Assembly (NCBI RefSeq): GCF_001808555.1
Contig: NZ_KV793803.1
Location: forward strand, 71,535-134,461
Direction: 5' to 3'
Source: Porphyromonas sp. HMSC065F10
Lineage (GTDB): Bacteria; Bacteroidota; Bacteroidia; Bacteroidales; Porphyromonadaceae
Length of the DNA: 62,927 bases
Numbering within the stretch: the first letter of the stretch is position 1; each line of letters opens with the position of its first letter. Below the pieces are notes generated by a model. The model searched no databases. It was not told the DNA's origin and worked only from the letters and a program-made list of their open reading frames with translations. This document shows positions 1 through 7,175 of the stretch, piece by piece. Position numbers and translations under genes: made by a program.

Positions 1-52
1 GATATTAGAGTTCACTAATATCGGTATTAGAGATCTCTAATATCGGTATTAG
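1..52 (+). repeat. 22-bp-period palindromic repeat cluster, locus 1
   Basis: Two identical copies of the 16-bp unit CTAATATCGGTATTAG lie at 15-30 and 37-52, separated by the 6-nt spacer AGATCT. The last half of another unit (GATATTAG) is at 1-8, followed by the spacer AGTTCA. The period is exactly 22 bp. The window edge cuts the cluster, so the number of units is unknown. The same family occurs at about 9.5, 26.5 and 42.8 kb. The cluster lies upstream of the promoter of the gene at 180. Confidence 0.9.
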
Positions 53-148
53 TACGACGCGATATTTTTGATCCGGAAGTGCAGGTCACGATGGGTCCCT
101 TTTTTTAGTCCGACCTTTTTCCTAAGCCTGTCGGTCGGTAATAATGGC

Positions 149-156
149 TATCTTTG
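149..156 (+). promoter_or_regulatory. Bacteroidetes -7 box TATCTTTG
   Basis: The sequence matches the Bacteroidetes primary-sigma -7 consensus TAnnTTTG. It sits 23 bp before the ATG at 180, which supports that start over the in-frame ATG at 144, because 144 would lie upstream of the promoter. No clear -33 TTG element is visible. Confidence 0.65.
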
Positions 157-179
157 TCTCTGTGCAAGGCTATATTGAT

Positions 180-1037
180 ATGAAACGACTATTTCCGGTG
201 CTCCTCCTGATCGCCTCCCTCCTCGTCGGAGGGAACTCTCTTGCGCAGCAGACAGCACATCCCTTGACTGTGGGAAGCTTCAACCTCAGGTACATCAATG
301 ACCACGATGGTGATAATAGCTGGGCAAACCGTTGCCAGATGGTCACCGACCTGATAGGTTACTACGGCTTTGACTTCCTCGGCACCCAGGAGGGCTACCT
401 GGAGCAGCTGAGGGATATTGATACCCTTGATAACTATGACTACATCGGGGTAGGTCGTGATGATGGTAAGGAGGCCGGTGAGCACTCTGCCATCTTTTAC
501 CGGACCGACCGCTTCGACCTGCTGGATCAGGGTGACTTCTGGCTGTCGGAGACACCCGAGGTGCCGTCTCACGGCTGGGATGCCTCAGAGTGCCTCCGCA
601 TATGTAGCTGGGGACACTTCCGTGATCGGATCAGCGGCAAGACATTGTATTTCTTCAATGTCCACTACGACCATGTCGGTCAGGAGGCGAGACGTCAGTC
701 TTCGCACCTCCTGCTGAGCCGCATCCGTCCCTTGCTCGATCGGGGGGAGACGGTGATCCTCACCGGTGACTTCAATGCCGGTCCCGATGAGGAGCCGATA
801 CGGATCCTCCGAGAGGCAGCGCTGCTTCGCGACTCGAGGACGATCAGCCACGCAAAGCCCTATGGCCCCTCCGGCACATTCCACGACTTTGATCTGAGTA
901 ACTTCTCTGATGAGCCGATCGACTACATCTGGGTGTCGCCCAATATCAGGGTGGATAACTATCGGACTATCACCGACCAAGACCATGGCAGACTTCCCTC
1001 GGATCACTTCCCGATCATGACGCACCTCACATTTTGA
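180..1037 (+). CDS. Secreted endonuclease/exonuclease/phosphatase (EEP) family protein
   Basis: This 285-residue protein is a metal-dependent hydrolase of the DNase I/EEP fold, a superfamily that includes nucleases, sphingomyelinases and phosphodiesterases. The start at 180 gives a clean signal peptide (about residues 1-22, ending LAQQ); an upstream in-frame ATG at 144 would precede the promoter. Visible family motifs are GTQEG (metal-binding Glu), NVHYDH, GDFNAGPDEEP and the C-terminal SDHFPI (catalytic Asp-His). No lipobox is visible, so it is predicted to be periplasmic or secreted. It stands alone with its own promoter. The substrate cannot be told from sequence; relatives in Bacteroidetes are usually annotated only as EEP family hydrolases. 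A second, lipoprotein-type EEP gene lies at 61769. Confidence 0.85.
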   Translation: MKRLFPVLLLIASLLVGGNSLAQQTAHPLTVGSFNLRYINDHDGDNSWANRCQMVTDLIGYYGFDFLGTQEGYLEQLRDIDTLDNYDYIGVGRDDGKEAGEHSAIFYRTDRFDLLDQGDFWLSETPEVPSHGWDASECLRICSWGHFRDRISGKTLYFFNVHYDHVGQEARRQSSHLLLSRIRPLLDRGETVILTGDFNAGPDEEPIRILREAALLRDSRTISHAKPYGPSGTFHDFDLSNFSDEPIDYIWVSPNIRVDNYRTITDQDHGRLPSDHFPIMTHLTF

Positions 1038-1059
1038 GCGATAGTAGAGTGCTATCCCC

Positions 1060-1089
1060 TTGCAGTATCCAATAAAATTCTTACCTTTG
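1060..1089 (+). promoter_or_regulatory. Promoter of tRNA-Asp
   Basis: A TTG element at 1060-1062 and TACCTTTG at 1082-1089 are separated by 19 nt. This matches the Bacteroidetes -33/-7 layout. The tRNA starts 57 nt further on. Confidence 0.75.
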
Positions 1090-1145
1090 CAGAGCAAAAC
1101 CGAAAGAAACAGGGTCAGAGAGACCTGTAAGAGTTCTGGAAGTTA

Positions 1146-1219
1146 GGTGCGGTAGTTCAGCTGGTTAGAATGCCTGCCTGTCACGCAGGAGGTCACGGGT
1201 TCGAGTCCCGTTCGCACCG
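1146..1219 (+). tRNA. tRNA-Asp (anticodon GTC)
   Basis: The cloverleaf folds by eye. The acceptor stem GGTGCGG pairs with TCGCACC, with discriminator G. The D arm contains GTTCAGCTGGTTAGAA, the anticodon stem-loop is CTGCCTGTCACGCAGG with anticodon GTC, and the T arm carries GGTTCGAGTCC. CCA is not encoded (CAG follows). It is a single tRNA gene with its own promoter and terminator. Confidence 0.96.
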
Positions 1220-1225
1220 CAGCGG

Positions 1226-1276
1226 AAAGAGAGATTGTAAGTCGCTGATATAAAGCACTTACAGTCTCTCTTTTTT
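1226..1276 (+). terminator. Rho-independent terminator after tRNA-Asp
   Basis: A near-perfect stem pairs AAAGAGAGATTGTAAGT with ACTTACAGTCTCTCTTT around a loop of about 14 nt. It ends in a run of T. It closes the single-gene tRNA transcript. Confidence 0.85.
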
Positions 1277-1458
1277 GCATTTTCTCTCCGGTTTCTTCAT
1301 ACGATCTGTGCCTCGGATTTGCCTCAAATAGTATTGTTTTGCCCCAAAATGACCCCTCAACCCCGCAAAAACCACGCAATTTTTGATCCTGCCTTTTGGT
1401 CCTCAGACGTACGGAATGGAGTCCGGGAGGAGGGGTGGAGGAATTAGGGGGAAAATGG

Positions 1459-1466
1459 TAAATTTG
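1459..1466 (+). promoter_or_regulatory. -7 box TAAATTTG of the rex operon
   Basis: This is a match to TAnnTTTG, 96 bp upstream of the rex ATG, and predicts a leader of about 90 nt. No -33 TTG is visible at 19-20 bp spacing, and no obvious Rex operator (TTGTGA-N6-TCACAA type) overlaps it. Confidence 0.55.
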
Positions 1467-1561
1467 AGCGCATTAAGCTAAGGAGTAGCTCTTCGGGTGC
1501 ACAGCGAGCCCGAGGAGTAGCTTTCTCTGACGAGTAAAAACTTCGCTGTACGAGTCAATTA

Positions 1562-2212
1562 ATGAGTAGAAAAAAGCCAAAGAATCAAGTGCCGGAGCCT
1601 GTCCTCCGTCGTCTGCCGTGGTATCTGGCGTACATCAAGCTGCTGCAGGCTAGAGGTAAGGAGGTGGTTTCCAGTACCTACATCGCCCGCAGCATTGGGA
1701 TCGATCCGTCTCTCGTAGCCAAGGATCTGTCGTATGTCAATATCGTAGGCAAGACGCGCGTCGGCTACTCGACCGATGAGATGGTAGAGGTGCTGGGAAA
1801 GTTTCTCGGTTTTGTGGATCAGCATAAGGCCTATGTCTTTGGGTGCGGTAATCTAGGTGCCGCTCTCATCCGAGATAAGGGACTCTATCAGTATGGGCTG
1901 GACATCGTGGCGGGCTTTGACACCAGTCCTTCCGTGATCGGCGATGACTCCCTGGGGGTGCCTATCTATGATATGGCCGAGCTGGATCAGCACCTCGATG
2001 AGGGGGTACAGATCGGCGTGCTGACTGTGCCGGTCGAGTATGCTCAGGAGGTTACGGATCGTCTGGTGGAGAGTGGACTGAGGGCGATATGGAATTTTAC
2101 GCCCTTTCGGATCGCAGTGCCGGACGATGTGGTGGTAGAGAATCTCTCTATGTATGCCAGTCTGGCAGTGATGTTCAATCGCGTCCACGCTATGGATCAA
2201 GAGGAGATATGA
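1562..2212 (+). CDS. rex: Redox-sensing transcriptional repressor Rex
   Basis: This 216-residue protein has normal Rex length. Rex is a dimeric repressor that binds DNA when the NADH/NAD+ ratio is low and releases it when NADH binds. The N-terminal winged helix (about 1-80) contains the recognition region STYIARSIGIDPSLVAKDL. The Rossmann NADH-binding domain begins with GCGNLG (94-99), followed by GFDTSPSVIG. The C-terminal helix (MFNRVHAMDQEEI) is the domain-swap helix of the family. The gene leads an operon in which each downstream gene overlaps the previous one by 1-4 bp: an FAH-like gene, a PorV-like gene and ispF. That arrangement makes the downstream genes subject to whatever controls rex, plausibly including Rex itself. 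Confidence 0.95.
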   Translation: MSRKKPKNQVPEPVLRRLPWYLAYIKLLQARGKEVVSSTYIARSIGIDPSLVAKDLSYVNIVGKTRVGYSTDEMVEVLGKFLGFVDQHKAYVFGCGNLGAALIRDKGLYQYGLDIVAGFDTSPSVIGDDSLGVPIYDMAELDQHLDEGVQIGVLTVPVEYAQEVTDRLVESGLRAIWNFTPFRIAVPDDVVVENLSMYASLAVMFNRVHAMDQEEI

Positions 2213-2820
2213 AGGTCTTCTGTACTGACTTTGATCTCCTTGTGGGCAACTCCTCTGCAGAGGACCCCCTGATGACAAGTCTCTACCTGAGGGGGGATCA
2301 TACGCTCCTAAATAGTGGTAAGCGGGTCATGATCACCTCTTGGATGAAGGGGCTGAGCTATATGCCCCAGCTGGTCGTGAGGATTGACCGTGCGGGTAAG
2401 GGCTTCGAGCCACGCTTTGCCGACCGGTACTACCGGAGGGCTGCGTGGGGTGTGGCTTTGGCTGACCGACAGCTGGTGCTTGATCGGCTCTCTCAGCGTA
2501 TGGATCCCGGTGTGGCATACTCCTTTGATGGCTCACTTGCGGTGGGGGACTTTTGCCCTATTGAGGAGCTACGGTCTAGTCGGGTGACACTCCTTGAGAC
2601 TGAGGGGGCGACCCCTCTTCGTGAGTCTTCGGATCCTCTTCCACTGCCCTCGGACGACAGGATCAATGAAGTGGTCTCGGCGGTGGCTCAGCTCTATCTC
2701 CTTAAGACGGGCGACTGCATTTGTTTTCCCCTCGGAGATGAGTACAAGGCTATTGAGGGCGGGCATTACCTCTTTATTGCAGAGGGGGATGAGGAACTAC
2801 TAAGAATAGGTATAGAATGA
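2209..2820 (+). CDS. Degenerate fumarylacetoacetate hydrolase-like protein
   Basis: This 203-residue protein starts at the ATG of an ATGA overlap with the rex stop. Residues around QLVVRIDRAGKGFEPRFADRYY and, near the C-terminus, LYLLKTGDCICFPLGDEY resemble the short Bacteroidetes members of the fumarylacetoacetate hydrolase (FAH) superfamily. In those, the first block reads HYETEIVVRI and the next strand contains IDFTARD. Here the same places read SYMPQLVVRI and VALADRQ. The two metal-binding Glu and the Asp are therefore replaced by Met, Gln and Ala. On family knowledge this protein should not bind the catalytic Mg/Mn and may be a pseudoenzyme with a structural or regulatory role. The assignment comes from recalled alignment, not a search. 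A 4-bp overlap also couples it to the downstream PorV-like gene. Confidence 0.6.
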   Translation: MKVFCTDFDLLVGNSSAEDPLMTSLYLRGDHTLLNSGKRVMITSWMKGLSYMPQLVVRIDRAGKGFEPRFADRYYRRAAWGVALADRQLVLDRLSQRMDPGVAYSFDGSLAVGDFCPIEELRSSRVTLLETEGATPLRESSDPLPLPSDDRINEVVSAVAQLYLLKTGDCICFPLGDEYKAIEGGHYLFIAEGDEELLRIGIE

Positions 2821-3968
2821 ATATTGAAAAGAAATGGATCGCTCTGACGCTGCTGATCCTCACGCCCTTTGCGGGGTTGTCGGCTCAGGAGCCCGCCACT
2901 GAGCCCTCGGATCACTCTTGGTCTCCGAGAGTGACCGGTGCGCCCTCCCTCCTGATCACTCCGGATGCGGGGTCTGCAGCTATGGGTGAGAGTGGTCTTC
3001 TCTCTGCCCACGGAGCCTTTGCCCTTATGCATAATATGTCACTGCTACCGATCTCTGGTGGCCAGACGTGGGGGGTGTCGCTCTCCTTTACGCCGTGGAT
3101 GCCGGATCTTACGCGGGACACAAACCTCTCGACTGTCACCGGGTACTACACCTTTGATGGGGCATCGGACCTGCGTCACTCCGTGGCGCTGGGGATGAGG
3201 TATTTCAATATCGGTCACACCCTCGCTTTCCCCAAGAGTAAGCGAGGCGTTATGGAGACACGACCCTACGAACTCTCTGTTGATCTTGGCTATGGACTGA
3301 GGGTCCTCCCTACGCTCAGTGTCGGGATCGGGCTCAGGTATTTTGTCTCCGACTACAATATTTCGCAAAATGGGGTGAGTAGCCTTGCTCAGACCGTTAT
3401 GGGTGATCTCAGCGTGACCTATCGACAGTCCTTTTCTATCAATAGTCTGCCGACCGAGCTTACCGCAGCCTTGGCGCTACGCAACGTGGGAGGAAAGATG
3501 ACGCACGATGGCGGTCTCTCCTATCTCTACTCGCCTGCCACGCTTGACCTCGGAGTGGGGGCGAGACTTCGGCTCACCGAGTCGGATGAGCTTTTCCTGC
3601 AGATCACGGGAGATAAGCTGATGGTTCCCGAGTATCCCACTTCGGCTAAGACCGGTAGTCTGGATGAGGCACGTAAGGCCTACTACCGGTACTCTATATG
3701 GCAGGCTATGGGACAGTCGTGGCGTGATACCGATGCTTGGCGCGATCTTGCTGCCTCCGTCGGTGTGGAGTATGGGTATAAGGGGCGGCTCTTCGCTCGA
3801 GCAGGCTACAGGTATGTCCATCCCGATGCCGGGGTTGGCGCCGGCTTGACCCTCGGTGGAGGCTTTCGCTACGAGATGGCAAGGCTTGACCTCGGCTACT
3901 TTGTGGCGAGCGATAGTAAGTCGCCACTCAATAATACCCTAAGAGTCACCCTGAGTGCAGACTTCTGA
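2817..3968 (+). CDS. PorV-like outer-membrane protein (type IX secretion family)
   Basis: The protein has 383 residues, close to the usual PorV/LptO length. A signal peptide (about 1-23, ending LSAQ) is followed by GAPSLLITPDAGSAAMGESG, which matches the PorV signature GxPxLLIxPDAxxxxMGxxG. SLSFTPWMPDL, GYYTF, MRYFNIG and GLRYFVSDYN then follow PorV strand order. It ends in phenylalanine (SADF), typical of outer-membrane beta-barrels. PorV is the shuttle protein that carries type IX cargo from SprA/Sov to the PorU attachment complex. The copy here is divergent: the WNPAK-type motif usually found after the MG motif is missing (AFALMHNMSLLPI instead), and porU is not adjacent. It may therefore be a PorV paralogue. 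Its start overlaps the previous stop (ATGA), and its stop overlaps ispF. Confidence 0.7.
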   Translation: MNIEKKWIALTLLILTPFAGLSAQEPATEPSDHSWSPRVTGAPSLLITPDAGSAAMGESGLLSAHGAFALMHNMSLLPISGGQTWGVSLSFTPWMPDLTRDTNLSTVTGYYTFDGASDLRHSVALGMRYFNIGHTLAFPKSKRGVMETRPYELSVDLGYGLRVLPTLSVGIGLRYFVSDYNISQNGVSSLAQTVMGDLSVTYRQSFSINSLPTELTAALALRNVGGKMTHDGGLSYLYSPATLDLGVGARLRLTESDELFLQITGDKLMVPEYPTSAKTGSLDEARKAYYRYSIWQAMGQSWRDTDAWRDLAASVGVEYGYKGRLFARAGYRYVHPDAGVGAGLTLGGGFRYEMARLDLGYFVASDSKSPLNNTLRVTLSADF

Positions 3969-4486
3969 TGATGCAAAAGATAAGGGTCGGCTACGGCTAT
4001 GATGTCCACCGTCTCGTGGAGGGACGGTCACTGACACTCGGTGGGGTCCGGATCCCCTCGTCCAGAGGTCTCTTAGGGCACTCTGATGCAGATGTGCTAC
4101 TCCATGCGATCGCTGATGCTCTCCTCGGAGCTGCTGCCCTGAGAGACATAGGCTTCCACTTCCCAGATACGGACCCCAAGTATGCCGGAGCTGACTCTAC
4201 GCTCCTGCTTGCCGAGGTCTATAGCCTGCTCAGTGAGAGAAACTACAGAGTGGGGAATGTTGATGCGACCATTGTGGCGGAGTCTCCAAAGCTAAACCCC
4301 TTTGTGCCACAGATGCAAGAGCGGATCGCGGAGCTCCTGGAGGTCTCCCCAGAGGATATCTCGATCAAGGCAACCACCAATGAGCGGATGGACTCGGTCG
4401 GGAGAGAGGAGGGTATGACCGCTTATGCCGTCGCACTTATCTATGGGACGGAGTGCGGGGATAGTGATGAGCTGAAAAAAGGCTAA
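3968..4486 (+). CDS. ispF: 2-C-methyl-D-erythritol 2,4-cyclodiphosphate synthase
   Basis: This 172-residue cytosolic trimeric enzyme of the MEP isoprenoid pathway converts 4-diphosphocytidyl-methylerythritol 2-phosphate to the cyclic diphosphate with release of CMP. Visible motifs are DVH (12-14) and His-46 (zinc ligands), HSDAD (38-42), [13 protein letters not shown] and [15 protein letters not shown] near the end. The start overlaps the previous stop (TGATG), so translation is likely coupled; an ATG one codon later is equally possible. It is the last gene of the rex operon. A short acidic tail ([13 protein letters not shown]) extends beyond the usual core. The panD promoter overlaps its stop codon. 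Confidence 0.96.
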   Translation: MMQKIRVGYGYDVHRLVEGRSLTLGGVRIPSSRGLLGHSDADVLLHAIADALLGAAALRDIGFHFPDTDPKYAGADSTLLLAEVYSLLSERNYRVGNVDATIVAESPKLNPFVPQMQERIAELLEVSPEDISIKATTNERMDSVGREEGMTAYAVALIYGTECGDSDELKKG

Positions 4487-4491
4487 TTTTG
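4484..4491 (+). promoter_or_regulatory. -7 box TAATTTTG upstream of panD
   Basis: TAATTTTG matches TAnnTTTG and begins on the ispF stop codon TAA. It is 29 bp before the panD ATG, giving a leader of about 20-25 nt. It suggests that panD-argS and following genes can be transcribed independently of rex. Confidence 0.55.
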
Positions 4492-4520
4492 CCCCGCAAT
4501 CAGATATAGGTATCAAGTCA

Positions 4521-4874
4521 ATGTATATCGGAGTATTGAAGTCCAAGATCCATCGAGTCCACGTCACTGAGGCAAACCTTAATTACGTGGGTAGTATCAC
4601 CATCGATGAGGAGCTGATGGATGCCGCTCACCTAATCCAGGGAGAGAAGGTGCAGGTGGTCAATAACAATAATGGTGCTCGGCTGGAGACCTATGTGATC
4701 CCCGGTGAGAGAGGTAGCGGGACGATCTGTCTCAATGGAGCTGCTGCTCGACACTTCCTGCCTGGTGACATTGTCCTCATCATATCCTATGCACAGATGA
4801 CACCGGAGGAGGCTCTTCACTTTGAGCCGACAGTGATTTTCCCGGATACAACTACTAATAAACTTGTCGACTAA
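4521..4874 (+). CDS. panD: Aspartate 1-decarboxylase (pyruvoyl-dependent)
   Basis: This 117-residue pro-enzyme converts L-aspartate to beta-alanine for pantothenate and CoA synthesis. It has the usual family length. The self-cleavage site is visible as YVGSITID, with cleavage between Gly-24 and Ser-25 so that Ser becomes the pyruvoyl group. Lys-9 in [10 protein letters not shown] and the INGAAAR-type motif (LNGAAARHF) are also conserved. The gene follows its own -7 box and lies 5 bp before argS. Confidence 0.96.
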   Translation: MYIGVLKSKIHRVHVTEANLNYVGSITIDEELMDAAHLIQGEKVQVVNNNNGARLETYVIPGERGSGTICLNGAAARHFLPGDIVLIISYAQMTPEEALHFEPTVIFPDTTTNKLVD

Positions 4875-4879
4875 TCCTT

Positions 4880-6685
4880 ATGACTAATAGATCTTATCAT
4901 ACACTTGAGAATCATCTCCAGAGAGCGGTATCGGATGCTCTGAAGACCCTTTTTGACATAGACCTCTCACCTGAAGAGGTACGGCTGGATCCCACCAGGA
5001 AGGATCAGGAGGGGGACTTTACCCTTGTCGTTTTCCCTTTCCTCAAGCAGGCTCATATGAAGCCCGAGGAGCTGGGTAATGCCATTGGTGACTACCTGGC
5101 AGCCCACTTTCCTCGGATGATCCAGAGCTATAATGTGGTCAAGGGATTTCTCAATCTCTCTCTCACCTCTGCCCTCTATGTGGACCAGCTCGGTGAGGTG
5201 GCTGATCAGGAGCGATTTGGGACTCGTGTCACCGGTGAGGATGCGCCGCTCTATATGATCGAGTACTCCTCGCCTAATACCAATAAACCGCTTCACCTTG
5301 GCCATGTGCGGAATAACCTCCTCGGGTACAGCCTTGCACAGATACTCAAGGCTAACGGCTGTCGGGTGATCAAGACTAATATCGTCAACGACCGAGGCAT
5401 CCACATCTGTAAGTCAATGCTGGCGTGGCTCAAGTGGGGCGATGGCGTTACGCCGGAGAGCTCAGGAAAGAAGGGGGACCACTTAGTGGGAGATTTCTAT
5501 GTCCTCTTCGATAAGCACTATCGCGCCGAAGTAAAGGAGCTGATGGACTCTCAGGGCCTCTCTAAGGAAGAGGCCGAGGCAGCCAGCCCGCTGATGAAGG
5601 AAGCTCGGCAGATGCTCGAGAAGTGGGAGGCCGGTGATGAGCAGGTACGCTCGCTCTGGAAGAGGATGAACGACTGGGTCTACGCCGGATTTGATGAGAC
5701 CTACAAGCGTCTGGGGGTAGACTTCGATAAGATTTACTACGAGAGCGACACCTATCTTGAGGGAAAGAAAGAGGTACTTCGCGGACTGGACGAGGGGCTC
5801 TTTGTCCGGGACGAGGACCGCTCCGTGTGGGCTGATCTCCGTGAGGATGGTCTGGATCGCAAGATCCTGCTTCGCTCCGATGGCACGTCGGTCTACATGA
5901 CTCAGGACATAGGTACGGCGAAAATGCGCTTTGCTGACTACCCCATCGATCGCATGGTCTACGTGGTGGGTAATGAGCAGGAGTACCACTTCCAGGTCCT
6001 CTCCATTCTGCTCGATAAGCTCGGCTTCCCCTTCGGCAAGGAGCTTGTCCACTTCTCCTACGGTATGGTGGAGCTCCCCAACGGCAAGATGAAGAGCCGT
6101 GAGGGTACGGTCGTCGATGCAGATGATCTGATGCAGGCGATGCACGAGGAGGCGCATAATGTAAGCGAGACGCAGGGGCAGATCAAGGAGCTCCCCGAGG
6201 ATGAGCGCAAAGAGGTCGACGAGATCGTCGGGATGGGCGCTCTGAAGTATTTCCTCCTGAAGGTCGACCCACGGAAGAATATGATGTTTGACCCAGAGGA
6301 GTCCATTGACTTCAATGGTAATACCGGGCCCTTCATCCAGTACACCTATGCTCGTATCTGCAGTCTGGTCAGCAAGGCCGGTGATCGCGTCGACTGGAAG
6401 GGGGCCGCTCTTGAGCTGGAGGAGAAGGAAAAATCGCTCGTACAGGCGATCGACCGTTTCCCGAGCGTGGTGTCAGCCGCTGCGGATGATCTCAATCCCG
6501 CTGCGATCTGCAATTACACCTTCGACTTGGTGAAGCTCTACAACCAGTTCTACCACGACTGCCCTGTCCTTCGGGAGGAAAATGCGCAGCTCCGCTCCTT
6601 CCGCATCAGCCTGAGCGAAGAGACCGGCAAGGTGATCAAGACCGCTATGGGCCTCCTCGGCATAGACGTACCTGAGCGGATGTAA
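4880..6685 (+). CDS. argS: Arginyl-tRNA synthetase
   Basis: This 601-residue class I aminoacyl-tRNA synthetase charges tRNA-Arg. The N-terminal Add-1 domain (about 1-115) is followed by the catalytic Rossmann fold with SPNTNKPLHLGH (HIGH motif HLGH, 139-142). The KMSKS-equivalent region is GKMKSREGTVVDADDL. The C-terminal anticodon-binding domain (about 480-601) ends with GLLGIDVPERM, the usual ArgRS terminus. It is complete, with no frameshift. It starts 5 bp after panD, and the dCMP deaminase gene follows after 22 bp. Confidence 0.97.
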   Translation: MTNRSYHTLENHLQRAVSDALKTLFDIDLSPEEVRLDPTRKDQEGDFTLVVFPFLKQAHMKPEELGNAIGDYLAAHFPRMIQSYNVVKGFLNLSLTSALYVDQLGEVADQERFGTRVTGEDAPLYMIEYSSPNTNKPLHLGHVRNNLLGYSLAQILKANGCRVIKTNIVNDRGIHICKSMLAWLKWGDGVTPESSGKKGDHLVGDFYVLFDKHYRAEVKELMDSQGLSKEEAEAASPLMKEARQMLEKWEAGDEQVRSLWKRMNDWVYAGFDETYKRLGVDFDKIYYESDTYLEGKKEVLRGLDEGLFVRDEDRSVWADLREDGLDRKILLRSDGTSVYMTQDIGTAKMRFADYPIDRMVYVVGNEQEYHFQVLSILLDKLGFPFGKELVHFSYGMVELPNGKMKSREGTVVDADDLMQAMHEEAHNVSETQGQIKELPEDERKEVDEIVGMGALKYFLLKVDPRKNMMFDPEESIDFNGNTGPFIQYTYARICSLVSKAGDRVDWKGAALELEEKEKSLVQAIDRFPSVVSAAADDLNPAAICNYTFDLVKLYNQFYHDCPVLREENAQLRSFRISLSEETGKVIKTAMGLLGIDVPERM

Positions 6686-6707
6686 CTCTCTATAGCTCGA
6701 TAAGGCA

Positions 6708-7160
6708 ATGGCTCTATCTCACGAGGAAAAGAAGCAGCTGGCGGTCGACAAGAAATACCTCCGGATGGCTCGCATATGGGCGGAAAACTCCTACTGCACG
6801 CGGCTCAATGTGGGAGCGCTCATTGTCAAGGACAAGATGATCATCTCCGACGGGTATAATGGTACCCCGTCCGGATTTGAGAACAAGTGCGAGGACGATG
6901 AGGGTAAGACAAAGGCTTATGTGCTCCATGCCGAGGCAAATGCCATTACCAAGGTCGCTGCCTCTAATAATAATAGCACAGGCGCCACCATATATGTGAC
7001 TAACTCCCCCTGTATGGAGTGCGCCAAGCTCATTATCCAGGCCGGCATCCGCAGAGTGGTGTACGCCACGCAGTACCGCATCACTGAGGGCATCGACCTC
7101 CTTCGTCAGGCGGGCATCACGGTGGACCATATCGACATTGACTCCTCGGAGGATCTCTAA
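6708..7160 (+). CDS. Deoxycytidylate (dCMP) deaminase
   Basis: This 150-residue zinc enzyme of the cytidine/deoxycytidylate deaminase family turns dCMP into dUMP for dTMP synthesis. The zinc and catalytic motifs are HAEANAI (His-74, Glu-76) and PCMECAKLII (two Cys at 102 and 105). The N-terminal block ARIWAENSYCTRLNVGALIVKD and the GYNGTPSGFEN segment are typical of bacterial dCMP deaminases (ComEB type). The downstream protease gene starts 15 bp later, so the two are probably cotranscribed. Confidence 0.92.
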   Translation: MALSHEEKKQLAVDKKYLRMARIWAENSYCTRLNVGALIVKDKMIISDGYNGTPSGFENKCEDDEGKTKAYVLHAEANAITKVAASNNNSTGATIYVTNSPCMECAKLIIQAGIRRVVYATQYRITEGIDLLRQAGITVDHIDIDSSEDL

Positions 7161-7175
7161 TCACTTCACTGAGCT

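Larger units (their letters stand above)
1220..1561 (+). other. Non-coding stretch between tRNA-Asp and rex
   Basis: The first part is the tRNA terminator. Positions 1280-1450 show no recognisable gene or structure. The rex promoter -7 box is at 1459-1466. The roughly 90-nt rex leader contains AGGAGTAGCT twice (1481-1490 and 1513-1522) and a 9-bp stem formed by CTCTTCGGG (1489-1497) and CCCGAGGAG (1509-1517). Confidence 0.6.

Noticed and set aside
1-52. CRISPR array at the repeat clusters
   Set aside because: Units are 16 bp with 6-nt spacers, only two or three per locus, and no cas genes are present.
144-179. Upstream in-frame ATG for the EEP gene
   Set aside because: It lies before the -7 box at 149-156, and the signal peptide begins at the ATG at 180.
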